DNA of 64,000 nucleotides. It comes from Liolophura sinensis. Taxonomy: Eukaryota > Mollusca > Polyplacophora > Chitonida > Chitonidae. Under the pieces are notes generated by a model. It was not told the origin of the DNA, did no database searches, and saw only the letters and a list, made by a program, of their open reading frames with translations. A program made the translations under genes and the position numbers. Location of the stretch: positions 7,314,001 through 7,378,000 of the forward strand of contig NC_088307.1 of assembly GCF_032854445.1 (NCBI RefSeq), given 5' to 3'. Below are positions 30,301 to 36,300 of this stretch, in pieces; positions within the stretch are counted from its first letter, which is position 1, and each line of letters starts with the position of its first letter.

Positions 30301-33300
30301 AATAGTTTGATCAGAATCTGTGAGTTTCCTCATCAGTACATCTCTCTGTTCACTGAGGCGCACGGCTGCAGACTCCTGCCGATGCTGGTCTCGCAAGAGT
30401 CGCCGCAGTGTGCGATTTGTTGTCTCGAAATCTGTCAGCTTCTCTAGCAACAATTCTCTCTCCTTGTTCAGACGAGTGCTGGTCAATATGGTAGCCGTGG
30501 CAGTGTCCTGAGGTACAACACGAGAAAAAACTTATTTGATCGTTGTTTTATGCCATAGTTATGACTTTTGCCAACATGTAAAAACTGGAGTGCTTTGGGA
30601 AAACCAATATCTTTGTTAAGTTATGGACAATTTATTTATTTATTTGATTGGTGTTTTACACCATACTCAAGAATATTTCACTTACAGGTGGTGCTAGTGT
30701 GAAAGTCTTTTGTTGCACGACACAGTACAAGTTTTGTTCTGAGGTTTTATCTGTGACGTTGCACTGGTGATGCTGCAGTGGAATGTCCAGCATCACTGAA
30801 ATGACGCAATACATCCCACTTCGGATTTCTGTCGGTATCCCATTGCAACAACACAGATTATGACCGGTGCAGAAGTGTGTTTCCTTGAGTGACAGTTTGG
30901 AAACAGCTATTACACACCCAACTCATTTCAACGGCCCAATGCCACAAGTTAAATTTGATTTGAGGCCTTATTTTAGCAAAGCCTGTCCAGAGTATTTTTG
31001 AACCTATCAAAAGGTATTGGGGGTTAGAAGTTTGGGATCCAAAATGCCAAATTTTCACAATTTTCACAATATTTGCATGTATAAAAATAGTGAGAATGAT
31101 AGCTTTGCAAATCAAAAGGAACCAAATCTATTCAGCTAGGTCAGCCCCTCTTTGGGATCAAAAGAGTTACAATATGGAACATACAACAAGGGTTATGCTA
31201 CATGTAATACAATTTTAGCACAATTTAAACGTCTTAGGCTACAAACTACGCAAGATATCACACAAAACTTTCAAACTTTCATGTAATTCACAAAAGAAGT
31301 TGTCTTGGGCGAGTGGGCAGGCGCGCCCCACACTAGCATTGAGCGCTCCATGTCAGGCACAAAATCTTGATGCGCCCAGCACTCCAAATCAAACCAGCTT
31401 TACAACATTCATAATTCATGGAAGGGACAGTATCCTGGGGTCAGTTTCATGAAGGTGTTAAATAGCTAGTTAACCGACACTTTTAACTGCATTTCATATG
31501 TCTATGACATATGTTGTCATGGTAGTTCAGGGCTAACTTAGCTAAGTGAACTTTACGAAACTGAATGCAATTCCACAAAGCCATTAATGACTTAAGTCAA
31601 AATTTGAAATACGATTCTAAAGCATATTTTTAAGGCCTTGTAATTAAAAGTTTGACCACCTCAAAAATGTTAAGGTATGATAAATATGTCAAAATTTCAA
31701 CTTCCAGTACCAAAAAATAAGCACTGTTAAAGACATTTTAAATTTTGGCCCAGAAATGGTTTTGTGGAATTGGCCCCTGGTCACAGATCTCATCCTGGAG
31801 CCCTGATAACAAATACGCTTTATACATGTACCTTCCTGGATGTCATGGGTCATCCTACTTCAATCATCAAAGTTCTTATGTACCTTTGTACATATAATAG
31901 CTCTTTGAATGTTTCACAAAAAGTCCTTTTAGAATTTTGTCTGGAAGGCTTTGACTGGCTGTTTTGTTTTTGTTAGCTTGGCTCAGCCACATGCAGGTTT
32001 TTTTTTTTTTATAACACTTGTTAGTTTTCACTATTATGACTCAGTAACAGTGGAACAGTGGAATACCAAGCCTAATTTTAATGTAATTACCTCTTGTACA
32101 AAAATAATTAACAATTTAAAGAGCATGGTTTGGAATATCTGAGATTTAACTTGTCCCGCTAATCCTATTATGAGATAAATAACTTGCCCAAACCTGTATT
32201 ATGGTAAATAACCTAAACTCCACCCCACCCCACCAAAGGGCTTTTTACAGGCCAATAAAGTATAAAATATCAGTTCTGCTGATAAACTTTACCTTTTTCC
32301 ACGAAGATATCATACTACTTTTCAAACAAACCTCAAAACAACTGTTTAAGATCAATAGGCCTTTTAGAATCTGCCAAAATTTAAAACTATTAAAAATTTA
32401 AAATGGCCAAATTTTAAGTACGTTTTAAAGTGGTGTTAGGCATATGTTTGCAACATTTATCCATCACTCAAAGCCTCTGTTGGGGCCTCCGTGGCTCAGT
32501 TGGTGTAAAACACCAATCAAATAAATAACTAAATAAATCAATAAAGCGTCTGTCATCCCACTACCACATCGGGAGAAGAAATGAGAGACCAAAAAAACTG
32601 GGCTCAGTGGATTTATTTATTTTAAATTGACTACAGTTTTATGATGTTCTCAACAATACCACATTACAGTGGGAGAAAACCAGGCAAAGCCCTGGGGAAA
32701 GCAACAACCATCCACAGCTTGGTGGCAGATCTTCCCATGTACGAAGCGGAGTGGAAGCCAGAATGAGCTGGACTTGAACTCACAGCGACTACATTGGTGA
32801 GAAGCACCCGAGTCATTGTGCTGTGCTGGCAGGCTAACCAGGCCTTGGGATCAGTGGAGGGCTTGTTTCAGCTTGGAAGGACTGACTGATTAAACTTTTC
32901 ACGTATATGACTGCATTAAAGTTTATGGTGAACGAAACCACAGGCCTTCACCAGGTAGCCAGCAAAGTTCCATTACTGTACCTTATACATGTCTGCATGT
33001 ATATTTGTGCCAGACAAGGTTGCCAGTTTCCCAGGAAGAAATATGAGATATTCTGTATTTAATGAAACCAGGACAAGGATGTCCGCAAAACTGGGTTATC
33101 TATCGATTAGAAATCAAGCCAACCTCTTTCTTCCTGAGGAATTCCCTGAGTTCTGCCACCTGCCTGGCAGCAGCCTGTCCGTCCATTTCCACCTCAATCA
33201 GTTTCTTCATAAGCCGCTCTCTCTCATCACTCAAGATGTCACGCTCAGATCTGAAAGTAATCAATGTTCATAAACATCATATAAAAGTCGCAGACGGTAC

Positions 33301-36300
33301 ATTACAATGTATTGTTTTCAGCACATGAATGACAGGTCAGCTTATCTTCACTGGTCGTAAGCTTGATCTAAGTAGAATTTATTTGTGGACCAGGCCCCAT
33401 TTTCACTAAAAGTTGTAAGTTGCAATTCCAATCCTAAAGCTTACAACAGACAACCACATATACATGTATCACATATATGTCCTAAACCTCTCCAACATAA
33501 TATGTACCAAATCTGCTCAATGTCTTCAAACAGTGATACATGTATCACATATATGTCCTAAACCTCTCCAACATGATATGTTCCCAATCTGCTGTATGTT
33601 ATCAATCTGTTAAATGTCTTCAACCAGTGATACATGTATCACATGTACTAACCCTCTCCAATATGATATGTTCCCAATCTACTGTATGTCATCCATCTGC
33701 TAAATGTCTTCAAACAGTGATACATGTATCACATATATGTCCTAAACCTCTCCAACATGATATGTTCCCAATCTGCTGTATGTCATCAATCTGCTACATG
33801 CCTTCAACCACTGATACATGTATCACATATATGTCCTAAACCTCTCCAACACAATATGTACCAAATCTGCTAAATGTCTTCAACCAGTGATACATGTATC
33901 ACATATATGTCCTAAACCTCCCCAACATGATATGTTCCCAATCTGCTAAATGTCTTCAACCAGTGATACATATATCACATATATGTCCTAAACCTCTCCA
34001 ACACAATATGTACCAAATCTGCTAAATGTCTTCAACCTGTGATACATGTATCACATATATGTCCTAAACCTCTCCAACACAATATGTACCAAATCTGCTA
34101 AATGTCTTCAACCTGTGATACATGTATCACATATACGTCCTAAACCTCTCCAACACAATATGTACCAAATCTGCTAAATGTCTTCAACCTGTGATACATG
34201 TATCACATATATGTCCTAAACCTCTCCAACACAATATGTACCAAATCTGCTAAATGTCTTCAACCTGTGATACATGTATCACATATACGTCCTAACCCTC
34301 TCCAACACAATATGTTCCCAATCTGCTAAATGTCTTCAACCAGTGATACATGTATCACATATATGTCCTAAACTTTTCCAATATGATATGTTCCCAATCT
34401 GCTAAATGTCTTCAACCAGTGATAAATGTATCACATATATATCCTAAACCTCTCCAATATGATATGTTCCCAATCTGCTGTATGTTATCCATCTGCTAAA
34501 TGTCTTCAATCAGTGATGCATGTATCACATATATGTCCTAACCCTCTCCAATATGATATGTTCCCAATCTACTGTATGTCATCCATCTGCTAAATGTCTT
34601 CAATCAGTGATGCATGTATCACATATATGTCCTAACCCTCTCCAATATGATATGTTTCCAATCTGCTAAATGTCTTCAACCAGTGATACATGTATCACAT
34701 ATATGTCCTAAACTTTTCCAATATGATATGTTCCCAATCTGCTAAATGTCTTCAACCAATGATACATGTATCACATATATGTCCTAACCCTCTCCAACAT
34801 AATATGTTCCCAATCTCCTAACTGTCTTCAACCAGTGATACATGTATCACATACATGTCCAGCCGTACGTGGGAAGGTCTGTTGGTCTGAAGGTCTGCTG
34901 GTTGTAGGTTCCCCCAAGCTCGTTTTCCTTTCACCATACTGTTGCTTGTCCTTGTATAAGTGAAATATTTGTGAGTACAGCGAAAAACCCCACTCAAATG
35001 AACAAAATAAATAAATACCAGTGCTAGCAGGGCCATTATACACACATGTATGTCCCTAACCTGCCAAAATATGCCTCCAATCACTAAAATATATCCTCAA
35101 CCTAAAAATAAATTAGGTCCCCATTCCATTAAAAATTGGTCATGACAAATGCAGTCGGCAGAAACTACAATTATTTCAGTATTTCAGAAATCATTATTTA
35201 ATAATCAAATGTTTGTTCAGCTTGAGATCCACTGATGGAGCTGTAAATCAATGGACAGGAAAGCAAAACAACTTTCATGTTTGTGATGTCAGTGTGGTTA
35301 CCAGCTACCTCAGACCCTGGAGACCGTGTACATGTACCACGTAGCTGTACATCACAACGAACTATGATGACTAATGAGCCCCAGCCGATGATCAAATCCT
35401 GAAGGTGTGTACAAGGTATTCCTTTATTGTTGTCTGGAAAACGGGCTATGCAAAAATTTAAAATGCTCTACAAGGAACTGGGGGCTGAAATTTGAATATC
35501 TACGAAATACAACTAATAAGCATAATAATGCAAACAGAGTGAATCTTTCTTGTTTATATGAGTTGTATGGGTGAAGGAAACCATAAAACATCACCAAGCC
35601 CTTGGCAAGTAATTGGTGAACCCCAAGAACAATGGGGCTAAGGGAATATGCAGGATTCTCTACAAGTAGCTGTTTGAGTGAGTGAGTGAGTGCTTGCGGT
35701 TTAACATCGTACTTAACAATTTTTCAGTCATATGACGATGAAGGAATTCTTAGAGTGCATGTAATGTGCCTCCTTGTTGCAGGACAGATTTCATCTAGTA
35801 CTGCTTCACTGAGACGCTTTAGCGAAGGCAAGTAAGCCGACCTGCATGAGCCGTTATACTGCTACGGGTCAACCGGTCATTGCACTATCCCCTTCATGCT
35901 TAACGCCAAGCTAGGAAGCTACTTCCCCTTTTAAGGTCTTTGGTGTGACGAGAGCCAGGATTGACCCTGGATCTACCGCTCCTGAAGCAGACCCTCTATC
36001 AAATGTGCTATCGGGGCCAGTAATCCTGAATCTGTGCACACGGTATTCCATTATTGTTGTCTGGAAAACGGGCTATGTAAAAATTTAAAATGCTCTACAA
36101 GGAACTGGGGGCTGAAATTTGAATATCTACGAAATACAACTAATAAGCATAATAATGCAAACAGAGTGAATCTTTCTTGTTTATATGAGTTGTATGGTTG
36201 GACGAAATCATATAAAACCACCAAGCCCTTGGCAAGTAATTGGTGACTCCCAAGAACAATGGATTCCCTACAAGCTGTGTGAGTGAGTGAGTGAGTGCTT

